Source: Owenia fusiformis (lineage: Eukaryota > Annelida > Polychaeta > Sabellida > Oweniidae). From it: 33,500 nt of DNA. How positions within the stretch are numbered: the first letter of the stretch is position 1; each line of letters starts with the position of its first letter. The position numbers and the translations under genes are program-made. Location of the stretch: assembly GCA_903813345.2 (NCBI GenBank), contig CAIIXF020000012.1, forward strand, positions 31,277,001 through 31,310,500, given 5' to 3'. This document shows positions 11,601-23,600 of the stretch, piece by piece. The notes beneath the pieces are model-generated. The model saw only the letters and a list, made by a program, of their open reading frames with translations, was not told where the DNA came from and searched no databases.

Positions 11601-14600
11601 AAATTTTTGAAAAATCGCACACATGTACTTGTGAAATAAGTAAAAAATGTAAAAATGACAGCCATTTTTTAAAATGGCTGCCTACTATCCAAGTGTCATG
11701 AGACAGTGTGCAAGGCTCGTGAGTATTCACATATCAAATATGAACAAAATCGCTTCACTACTTTTCAAGTTATAGTAAAAACGTAAAAATGGTGGTCATT
11801 TTTCAAAATGGCCACCTACTACCCAAAGTGTCATTAGACAATGTGCCATGCTTATAGTATTCACATATAAAATATGAAACATACCAAATATGAACAAAAT
11901 CGCTGAACTACTTTCCGAGTTATAGTAAAATACGTTAAAATGGCAGCCATTTTTCAAAATGGCCGCCTTCTACCAAAAGTGTCATTAGACAATGTGACAT
12001 GCTTATAGTATTCACATACCAAATATGAACAAAATTGCTTCACTACTTTTCGAGTTATTGTAAAATACGTTAAAATGGCGGCCATTTTTCAAAATGGCTG
12101 CCTTCTACCAAAAGTGTCATAGGACAGTGTGCCATGCTTATAGTATTCACATACCAAATATGAACAAAATTGCTTCCCTACTTTTCGAGTTATAGTAAAA
12201 TACGTTAAAATGGCGGCCATTTTTCAAAATGGCCGCCTTCTACCAAAAGTGTCATAGGACAGTGTGCCATGCTTATAGTATTCACATACCAAATATGAAC
12301 AAAATCGCTCCACTACTTTTCGAGTTACAGCAAAAATCGTAAAATAACGAGTAAAGGCCGCCATTTTTCAAGATGGCTGCCATGTGCTTTTTTTAATATC
12401 TACATTTGTAGCTTTATTAATGTCCTTTATAATTTTTTTACACTTAAAACATATTGCTATTACAGTTTTACATATTGTACCTAAATTACTGTAAAATCGG
12501 CACTAAAATGGCCGCCATTTTGAAATGAGCGGCCATTTTGAAAATCGGCTTTCGAGCAGAACTTCTACCCCCATAGGGTATATGTGTACAAAATATGAAC
12601 AAAATCGGGCCAACGGTATTTGAGTTATTGCCCGGACGGACGGACAGACGGACGGACGGACGTACGTACGGACGTACGTACGGACGGACGTCGGCGTTCC
12701 CTATATCCCTCCGAACTTCGTTCGATGGGATAAAAATCAATTTGAAAAGTCAACTTTTTTGACCTTTTGAAGGTCACTGAAGGTTAAGTAAAGGTCAAAT
12801 CCTAAAACTAATGTCAGATTTGAACTCCTGACAACTTGTAGACGATTTTCAAAAAAAGTTGGTTAAATTGAAGCAAGTTGAAAAATAACTTATTTTTACT
12901 GTCATTGTCAAAACCTGCCATTGACTTTATACATGAGAAAGTTTCCTGAAAATGACCCAGTCCTACTTTTTGTTAAATTTTATAGAGTAAACACCAAAAA
13001 CTGTAATTCCAAGAGCTTTGAAATCTTCAGAGGACATAAGTTGCATATACAGCAACTACTACAAGTAATTTGAAAGTTCTACTTCACCAAAGTGTCTAGT
13101 ATTTACATAAAATACAATTTTTTGACGTCAAAATCAGCAATTTCTTGGAAACCGTGAGAAGTTGGGAAATGGCGATGATAGGTCAAATAGGCATTATGGA
13201 TATGCATAAAATGAATGCTGACATGACTCAATCAAAATAGCAGTTTTAATTTGTGCGCCCAATGTTGACGGACGAACCAACGGATGGACGGACGCCTGGT
13301 CAATCCCATAGGCTCACTGTGTGAGCCAAAAAACTATATCTAAAAATTGCATCAAACTTAAGGGAGAGGGCGATTTACATACAGGGAGCCAAATAGTCTG
13401 TTCTCCCCCCTTAACTTTTTAAATTTAGAAATAACATAGGGTTTTTATATATCATTTTAAGGGGAATTTAATTTGCTGATCACACACCAAATTTCAGAGA
13501 GATTGGTTAAATTCCAAGTTTTTAAGAGCATTATTAGTGATGTTCATATTTCACATTTTTAATAGTTCGTATAACTACCCAAAGCAGCTTGGACTACCTC
13601 AATTCTACAAGGATACGATTCCAAAATGTTCACAAACAGGGGTGTTGCACGGAATGTACTAAAAACCCTTCGACCTACGACCCTTCGACCCTACGACTTA
13701 CTGGGTGTCAAGAATTTTTGGAATATATTTTATTGAAAAACCCTTCGACCTCTGATTTCCCAGTCCAGTTTACTAAATGATTACGTATAGTTCCAACGTG
13801 AGCTCCCTGTGCACGCAAATACGCATTTTACCTGGTAATTGTCAAGCAAAAATGTTTCAGTAGAAAAATTTCTAAAAAAGTTCGTCTACACCTAGGTCTA
13901 CACAGCAAAAATACGAACGCCGAAAAAAAAAACGTACGCATTTCGTTCGGACTTTTCACCTGAATTACGTATATGTCACGCATTGCGGTCGAAATTTTTA
14001 TATTGTTTTTACATTTTCAAGCTCAAAAATAAAAAGGCGAGTGCGGGTTTCGAACCCGGGCCTCCCGCGTGCTCAGCGAGCATTCTTCCGCTGGACCACC
14101 GTAATATGATGAATGGTGGAGGTAATTAAACGCTACTTATTTTTAACGTAAAGGCTAGAGTACCGACAATTGTCGGTACTCTAGACTCTGATGTGGTGGC
14201 ACGCTAGAGGACCGACAAATATTGATATTCGAATTTTCTGGCGCATGCGCAATGCGCCGGGGGATATTTCAGATATCATACGGATATTATGGGAACAAGT
14301 GCAAAACCCGGGGAGGGCATTAGCCCCGGTTACCCGGGGATTACCAAACCCAGACAAAAAATGGTAGCCCGGGAACAGGGAATGGTAGTAAACGTTGAAA
14401 ACCCAATAAAAAGGAAGGGGCGTTTGCTACCCATTAGATAGAAGAAAATAGCTAGAATGTTTTTTAGAGCTTATCGTATGGTATGAGGTTCCATATCCAT
14501 CCGCCAAAAGGTATGACCCTATATAGTCCATTTAAAAACCTGTGGTATCGTTCTAAATAACCCATAGTTGGCTTCTAGGGTACCTAGTATGCCACTATTT

Positions 14601-17600
14601 GTTATCAAAATAAAGAGGAGTTCAACTTTCATTTGAATTACGAAAATAGCGATGTAGGTCAAAATAGTTCCGAACGTGAGCATGTTTACTACGCGTTTGC
14701 CTGTCATATCAGAATTGAGGAAGTGGTAGCAAACGCGAGTTACAATAAACGGACGCTGATATCTCAAAAACTAACCTGACTCCCTATAATTTGATGTAGG
14801 TCAATCGAACCCCTATATAGACAGGTGCATTTTGATATATAACACTATGGGGGGTAAGCGTTTCATAGTTGGTCACGAACGCCATATGTGCAAAGTATTG
14901 TTATGAATTTTCGAATTTGGTGTTGGATTACGGTACTCATACCTTATAGCACAATTTTTGATGGAAGTTGCATTTGGCTCCCTTAGTTAATGGCCACGAT
15001 TCCATCTCGCATGAGAGAGCTACCAAACGCAAAGTTAACAGCGATATATTCCAAATGAGATATTTCTCCTGTGCCATGGCGTAGTAAGGGTAGAGGTCGA
15101 CGGGGGCGAAAGCATCCCCTCCTAATTGTATATATCGACCCATTAGATAGAACAAGAAAAGAGCTTTAAAACGTTTTTTAATTGAAGCTTGTAGGACAAT
15201 TTTGATGGAAGTTGAATCAATTTTTGTCGAAATAAATTATGGCTCACTACAAGTTAATGCCTGTACGATTCCAGCCACTTGCGTACCGACAATTGTCGGT
15301 TCTCTATCTGACACTACTAGGTGACGATAGAGTGCCGACAATTGTCGGTTCTCTATCTGACACTACTAGGTGACGATAGAGTGCCGACAATTGTCGGTAC
15401 CCCAGCAAATACCCCTGGACAGTCTCCAGTACCGACAATTGTCGGTCCTGGAGCCACTCCGTTACCCTTTGCATTCGTTTGACTTCACTTTTTAAAAGAG
15501 AGCTTCGTCTGTAGTTTAACTAGACTCTGCACGCAGGGTACCACTCCGTATTTCGTATGCTATGATTCGGAAGTGACGTCACGTTCTTCATTTAGAAACC
15601 TTTCCAAAATCATATCGCCGGCTCCGATCGCAGTCCAGCTTTAAATATCTTTAACTCTCTTGGGACAGATTCTTAATTTCTATACACAAAGTAATATTTC
15701 CAGCAACTTCATATGGACTGAGAAATATCTAGAAGGTCGAAGGGTTTTTATAAAAATATATTTCAAAAATTCTTGACACGCTGTAAGTCGTAGGTCGCAG
15801 GGTCGAAGGGTTTTTAGTACATTTCGTGTTGCACTTTCAAGGCTTCTAAAAGCTTTCTTGATACATTTGAGCAATGTTTCATGGCTATAAAATTTCTCCT
15901 TTGGTTAATCTTTGATTAATTTTTTGACTCTGTTCTTAATAATCGCAGTATCAACTTTTCACTGTTCATTCATTATCCTGGATATTATACTCTTTTTGAC
16001 GCAATCTGATTGCTACAATGTTTCTTGAAAGGATGTAGTTGACCCTTGATTATCAAAGGTCAACTACATCCTTTCAAGAAACATTGTAGCAATTTTATTG
16101 GGAAGAGTTCATAATTGATTTTCTAGGAGTGATCAGCATTTTCCATAAGCTTTAGAATGATATATGGGAAAGTATGATAACTTTAAAAATAAAAAAGTTA
16201 AGTGGGGAGAACAGACTTATTTGACACCCTGTATAGAGAGTCAAAAGGTTGTGAATGTTTGGGCGTTTTATTTTAATTTGGGATGAAACCAAAAATGTAT
16301 TCTTGGTTGCAAAAAGGTCTCAGGTGAATATCCAAATGGCAAAAATAAATGTTTGTTATATATTCAAATATGGTGAATATTGAGACCCCATGCACCATTA
16401 TGAAATTTGTATACAAATATAACAAATATTGAGACCCCATGCGTCTTTATCAATTTTATATTCAAATATAGCGAATATTGAGACCCCATGCGCCATGGTT
16501 CCAAATGAAGAATAGTTGGAGATGAGGATTTACTATTGATTCCAGCCTTAATTTTTTTGAGGATTTGCCAAGGGTTTACTTTTTGAAGAATTCAAGGGGG
16601 GGTTAACTTTTGACAATTTAGATCCAAAAATGGCCAAAATCACTTTAAAAGTGCTCAGAATGGTGAAAAACTGCATGATTTTGAAATAATTTGTGGCCGG
16701 GGGGGGGGGGGGGGGGATTCAAGCCCATCGAACCTAGTGTTGTCGCGATGTGCCATAATCGTACATCGATGCATCGGCAATTTTCAGGAGTAAACATCGA
16801 TGCACATCGCGATGTACATCGAGAAAAAGTCCGAAAAAAGTGCACTGAAATACCGAACGCTAATGCACTAAAATACCGAACAGAACAAAATAATAAGAGT
16901 ACGCTGGTACATCCGGGAACGTCTAGTAACGGTGAAATGAAAGTAAAGTAAATTTTGTTAGATTAATGGTTCATTTCGACTAGCTAAAACAGTTTCAAAG
17001 CGAAAGAATATCAGAAAACATTGGAAAATGAAATAAGACATGAGAAAGGTAAGCGATTTGCGTCAAAATAAGATAAGAAAGGATGATTTTTAGCAAATTA
17101 ATTTTTTTAAAAACATTGATGTTTTGTTTCAGACATCGATGCATCGTCAGAATCAGCTTTGGCGATGTATATCGCGATGTATCGATTAATCGCGACAACA
17201 CTAATCGAACCCCCCTGGCTACGGGCCTGAACATGCTTGTTAATCAATTAAAAGATGTCGTTGCTCATATGTTATAACTACAGGGTGTCCCAGAAGTAAT
17301 GATAATTATGCTCTTTAATTCTTATTTGACAAGGAAACAATATGAAATTCATACAAATTAAAGTTTAAGATATAAGCTTCATTTTGCTATATTACATTTA
17401 TGAATTTATACAAAAATATTCCATGTATAGTTGCCATAGCAACATGTATGCGCGTTCTGCGGAGCAGTTTCCGTATATTATAAGTGTTCAAACTTAGTTT
17501 AGAAAAGCAGTTATTCTGTGATAATGTTTCAAGCTTTTAAATCATTGTTATGGTAATTGTATACAGTTGCATGATGTCATAGTGGTTTAATATTATGTAA

Positions 17601-20600
17601 TTTATCTCATTGTGACAGGATTAACACTTTAATCTGATATTATGACATCACATGATGATGTCATATAGGGTTTCACAAAAGGAAAACTCTTAGGAACACA
17701 ACCTAGGAATTTCCAGGGAGGTGTACATTATGCCACCAACGTTGAGCAAAGATGAAAAATTAGAGCAGAGAGCAGTCATAAAATTCCTTCAGAAGACAGG
17801 GGGTAAACCCAGTGACACTATAAAGGAGTTTAAACAAGCATATGGTGAGAGAAGACTGTCCAACCCCACTGTGTATAGGTGGCATAAAGAGGCACAAGTG
17901 CGCCGCTCGGTTCAGTTGGCTCTGCAGGATATGTCCAACAGTGGTTTTGATCATGTCTTCCAATCCTGGCTGGAAAGGCACAGACAAATTGTCTCCAGCA
18001 AAGGACAGTATGTGAATAAGTAAATCAACAATGTACAATGCTCTTAAGGAATATCAGGAATGAAGTAGCAGCATTACAGTAGTGATGTGAACAGCAGGGA
18101 AACATATGAACATGAAATGTTTTTCAAAAATGTATGAAAAACACACAGCTGCTCCGCAGAACGCGCGTACATGTTGCTATGGCAACTATACATTGAATAT
18201 ATTTGTGTAAAGTAATAAATGTAATACAGTAAAATGAAGCTAACATCTTGATCTTTAATTTGTGTGAATTTCATATTGTTTCCATATCAAATAAAAATTT
18301 TAGAGCATAATTATCATTACTTCTGGGACACCCTGTAGTGTTGTCGCGATGTACCATAATCGTACATCGATGCATCGGCAATTTTCAGTAGTAAACATCG
18401 ATGCACATCGCGATGTACATTGAGAAAAAGTCAGAGAAAAGTGCACTGAAATACCGAACGCTAATGCACTAAAATACCGAACATCCGGGAACTTCTAGTA
18501 ACTGTGAAATGAAAGTAAAGTAATTTTTTTAGATTAATGGTTCATTTCGACTAGCTAAAACAGTCTTAAAGATCTAATAGCAAAGGTTTTGCAAAAATAA
18601 ATCAATGTAGTATAAAACAAATGTATGTATAATGAAGAAATAAATATATAATGAAAAAAATAGCTATGTGTTTGTAATATTGGTATAAACTTAAAAAGTG
18701 TCACTATCTCTTTCATTTTTCAACAAATATAGGCTCACATGACATGTGACGCGGGGCAGGCAATTTTGATCTATCGTACACCATATCAGTATCAAATTGC
18801 TGATATTTCAACCTTGTCTTGCGAGGCCATTTTGATTTGAAACATCTTGAATTTGGTGTCAAAATGAAGCTGGTCACGCCCACTTTCAGAGTTATCAATG
18901 AAGCATTTACTACGACTACTATATTCATTTAGGACGCGTGTAAAGTTAACCAATCAGAAAGACAATTGTTCCATATATGGCAGTTCATTAACATATGCAT
19001 AACATACTACTGCTTTTTGCGTAATGACAACACGAGTAGTAACCAATCAAGATGCCGTATTTTATCACATGAGTTCAGAGTGACACGCACGCGACATGTT
19101 GTCTGAGGTGATCGCGATGTTGAACAATTTCTTCTCGGAATTTGTCCAGAGAAATCAGCGATTCTAAATTAAGGTAGGATCTGCCATTTTTTCCTGTACA
19201 AGTTATAACTTATCTCTATCGAATCCTAAAGTTTTGGAAGAAGATATGAAGCGTAGGTTTAAAAACGAAGCGATTAATTTGACGATCTGATTTTGCAATT
19301 TGCAATGGCCAATTTACTGCAAGTCCAGTGCATGTATTTGACAAGAGATAGCGCCAAGTCTTGTATCTAAGTGCTTGTTAAGCCACTCAAAAACAAGATC
19401 CATATTTTCTAAATTTGATAACTTTGCACAAAACCTGTTTTCATAATCTGTTTTCCGCGTCTAGATTCAAACTGAGTATGATAATAGGATCGCTGGAATC
19501 TTCAGTCAATGGCAACGGGTCTTCATTCCAGAACTCACATTTTTGGTTGATTCTCCGTCATAGTTCTTGTCTAAAGTCCCCATATCTGCTCTCTTACTGC
19601 CATACTTGCACACATTTCCCCTCCTTAAATTGTCTTCATTCAAATTACACCCTCTCGCCGATTTATATAGCCATTTCCTAGAACCCGGGGATCAGAATCG
19701 CTGATGTTTGCCATATTGAACATATTAATGTACTGTAATATCTGTACATTGCCTGCTACGCGTAATGGTCATGTGACTAGCGCGATACAGGAAAAATGGG
19801 GAATTTCGAAACAATGATTTTTGGGCACTTTTATTGCAAATTTCAGGTATTTATAAAGTGTTTGTGGTATAAAATATAATCCACAGACATAAATGAACAT
19901 CCAAACTACATATTTCATTAAGTTTTGGAGCCTTTTTTGCTCTTAAATTAACATCTTTAAAGCGAAAGAATATCAGAAAACATTGGAAAATGAAATAAGA
20001 CATGAGAAAGGTAAGCGATTTGCGTCAAAATAAGACAAGAAAGGGTGATTTTTAGCAAATTTAAAAAAAACAAAAAACATCGATGTTTTGTTTCAGACAT
20101 CGATGCATCGCCAGAATCAGCTTTGGCGATGCATATCGCGATGTATCGATTAATCGCGACAACACTAGTTATAACCTGTTGTGTGTCTCTTTATTATTAA
20201 ATTTTTCCATTCAAGTGCGTCAATATTAGTTTCACCTCTAACATAAATCCTTAGGGATTGGCTATGTACTAGATAAACCATGGTTTGGGGCCAAAGGGAC
20301 AAATGAAATAATCATAAATTTTCTCAAATATCATGCCCTTTTATCTTTTCTTTATCAAGCATATGCCCTTTGTGCTCTATCATAATTTAACTATGACAAA
20401 ACTACAGTAATGGTTAATGAAAACACATGATTAAATCCTGTGCCAAGGGCTGATGTGAAAAAGTCAGTCCCCCCCAGTGGGGATTGTAAGGAATGACATG
20501 TTGTCTGAGGTGATCGCGATGTTGAACAATTTCTTCTCGGAATTTGTCCAGAGAAATCAGCGATTCTAAATTAAGGTAGGATCTGCCATTTTTTCCTGTA

Positions 20601-23600
20601 CAAGTTATAACTTATCTCTATCGAATCCTAAAGTTTTGGAAGAAGATATGAAGCGTAGGTTTAAAAACGAAGCGATTAATTTGACGATCTGATTTTGCAA
20701 TTTGCAATGGCCAATTTACTGCAAGTCCAGTGCATGTATTTGACAAGAGATAGCGCCAAGTCTTGTATCTAAGTGCTTGTTAAGCCACTCAAAAACAAGA
20801 TCCATATTTTCTAAATTTGATAACTTTGCACAAAACCTGTTTTCATAATCTGTTTTCCGCGTCTAGATTCAAACTGAGTATGATAATAGGATCGCTGGAA
20901 TCTTCAGTCAATGGCAACGGGTCTTCATTCCAGAACTCACATTTTTGGTTGATTCTCCGTCATAGTTCTTGTCTAAAGTCCCCATATCTGCTCTCTTACT
21001 GCCAACTTGCACACATTTCCCCTCCTTAAATTGTCTTCATTCAAATTACACCCTCTCGCCGATTTATATAGCCATTTCCTAGAACCCGGGGATCAGAATC
21101 GCTGATGTTTGCCATATTGAACATATTAATGTACTGTAATATCTGTACATTGCCTGCTACGCGTAATGGTCACGTGACTAGCGCGATACAGGAAAAATGG
21201 GGAATTTCGAAACAATGATTTTTGGGCACTTTTATTGCAAATTTCAGGTATTTATAAAGTGTTTGTGGTATAAAATATAATCCACAGACATAAATGAACA
21301 TCCAAACTACATATTTCATTAAGTTTTGGAGCCTTTTTTGCTCTTAAATTAACATCTTTAAAGCGAAAGAATATCAGAAAACATTGGAAAATGAAATAAG
21401 ACATGAGAAAGGTAAGCGATTTGCGTCAAAATAAGACAAGAAAGGGTGATTTTTAGCAAATTTAAAAAAAACAAAAAACATCGATGTTTTGTTTCAGACA
21501 TCGATGCATCGCCAGAATCAGCTTTGGCGATGCATATCGCGATGTATCGATTAATCGTGACAACACTAGTTATAACCTGTTGTGTGTCTCTTTATTATTA
21601 AATTTTTCCATTCAAGTGCGTCAATATTAGTTTCACCTCTAACATAAATCCTTAGGGATTGGCTATGTACTAGATAAACCATGGTTTGGGGCCAAAGGGA
21701 CAAATGAAATAATCATAAATTTTCTCAAATATCATGCCCTTTTATCTTTTCTTTATCAAGCATATGCCCTTTGTGCTCTATCATAATTTAACTATGACAA
21801 AACTACAGTAATGGTTAATGAAAACACATGATTAAATCCTGTGCCAAGGGCTGATGTGAAAAAGTCAGTCCCCCCCAGTGGGGATTGTAAGGAATGACAT
21901 GTTGTCTGAGGTGATCGCGATGTTGAACAATTTCTTCTCGGAATTTGTCCAGAGAAATCAGCGATTCTAAATTAAGGTAGGATCTGCCATTTTTTCCTGT
22001 ACAAGTTATAACTTATCTCTATCGAATCCTAAAGTTTTGGAAGAAGATATGAAGCGTAGGTTTAAAAACGAAGCGATTAATTTGACGATCTGATTTTGCA
22101 ATTTGCAATGGCCAATTTACTGCAAGTCCAGTGCATGTATTTGACAAGAGATAGCGCCAAGTCTTGTATCTAAGTGCTTGTTAAGCCACTCAAAAACAAG
22201 ATCCATATTTTCTAAATTTGATAACTTTGCACAAAACCTGTTTTCATAATCTGTTTTCCGCGTCTAGATTCAAACTGAGTATGATAATAGGATCGCTGGA
22301 ATCTTCAGTCAATGGCAACGGGTCTTCATTCCAGAACTCACATTTTTGGTTGATTCTCCGTCATAGTTCTTGTCTAAAGTCCCCATATCTGCTCTCTTAC
22401 TGCCATACTTGCACACATTTCCCCTCCTTAAATTGTCTTCATTCAAATTACACCCTCTCGCCGATTTATATAGCCATTTCCTAGAACCCGGGGATCAGAA
22501 TCGCTGATGTTTGCCATATTGAACATATTAATGTACTGTAATATCTGTACATTGCCTGCTACGCGTAATGGTCATGTGACTAGCGCGATACAGGAAAAAT
22601 GGGGAATTTCGAAACAATGATTTTTGGGCACTTTTATTGCAAATTTCAGGTATTTATAAAGTGTTTGTGGTATAAAATATAATCCACAGACATAAATGAA
22701 CATCCAAACTACATATTTCATTAAGTTTTGGAGCCTTTTTTGCTCTTAAATTAACATCTTTAAAGCGAAAGAATATCAGAAAACATTGGAAAATGAAATA
22801 AGACATGAGAAAGGTAAGCGATTTGCGTCAAAATAAGACAAGAAAGGGTGATTTTTAGCAAATTTAAAAAAAACAAAAAACATCGATGTTTTGTTTCAGA
22901 CATCGATGCATCGCCAGAATCAGCTTTGGCGATGCATATCGCGATGTATCGATTAATCGCGACAACACTAGTTATAACCTGTTGTGTGTCTCTTTATTAT
23001 TAAATTTTTCCATTCAAGTGCGTCAATATTAGTTTCACCTCTAACATAAATCCTTAGGGATTGGCTATGTACTAGATAAACCATGGTTTGGGGCCAAAGG
23101 GACAAATGAAATAATCATAAATTTTCTCAAATATCATGCCCTTTTATCTTTTCTTTATCAAGCATATGCCCTTTGTGCTCTATCATAATTTAACTATGAC
23201 AAAACTACAGTAATGGTTAATGAAAACACATGATTAAATCCTGTGCCAAGGGCTGATGTGAAAAAGTCAGTCCCCCCCAGTGGGGATTGTAAGGAATGGC
23301 AAATTTCTGCTCTAGTCAGCCACTTTGAATTTTCAGAGGCACAAACCAGAAAAACAATGCCATAATTGTGATCTACTCTGAAATTCCTTCAATTTGAGTA
23401 TAATATAACCATACTTTTAAGAGATCAGCTGCGAAATTCCGCATAAGGCAGCCATTTTGAATTTTCTGATGCCCGAATAAGAAAAACGCTACAATATTTG
23501 CAATCTAAATTGCCTTTCATTTGAGTATAATAAAGCTATACTTCAAAAACATCTCTAAATTAACGCAAATTCGTGTTTTCCCAACCACCCGATTTAAAAA

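Larger units (their letters stand above)
13382..16231. mobile_element. 2.85-kb fold-back/mariner-ended element with long inverted termini
   Basis: The outer ends are CAGGGAGCCAAATAGTCTGT and, inverted, CAGGGTGTCAAATAAGTCTG, each flanked by TA. Homology of opposite orientation continues inward: CTAAAAACCCTTCGACCTAC at 13659 matches the complement of GGTCGAAGGGTTTTTAG near 15800, and CAAGAATTTTTG is shared. The termini therefore span roughly 420 bp on the left and 540 bp on the right, with indels. The interior holds a tRNA-like sequence, repeated ATTGTCGG palindromes and no transposase frame. Confidence 0.65.
17279..20167. mobile_element. hAT-type element, copy B, split at its first two bases by a mariner insertion
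   Basis: The target duplication GTTATAAC at 17271-17278 and 20168-20175 brackets the element. Its left terminal TA (17279-17280) is followed by the mariner element, then a duplicated TA and the rest (GTGTTGTCGCGAT..) from 18336. The right end ..CGCGACAACACTA is at 20167. The interior (18565-19960) encodes no transposase I can see. Its right half is part of a triplication. Confidence 0.85.

Noticed and set aside
12486-12740. Minus-strand frame with repeated VRPYVRP
   Set aside because: Produced by the GGAC/GTAC microsatellite.
19415-22484. Three near-identical short reading frames (about 88, 70 and 88 codons) in the triplicated units
   Set aside because: They are copies of one non-coding hAT interior. 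The composition is not domain-like, and unit 2 is frameshifted without consequence.
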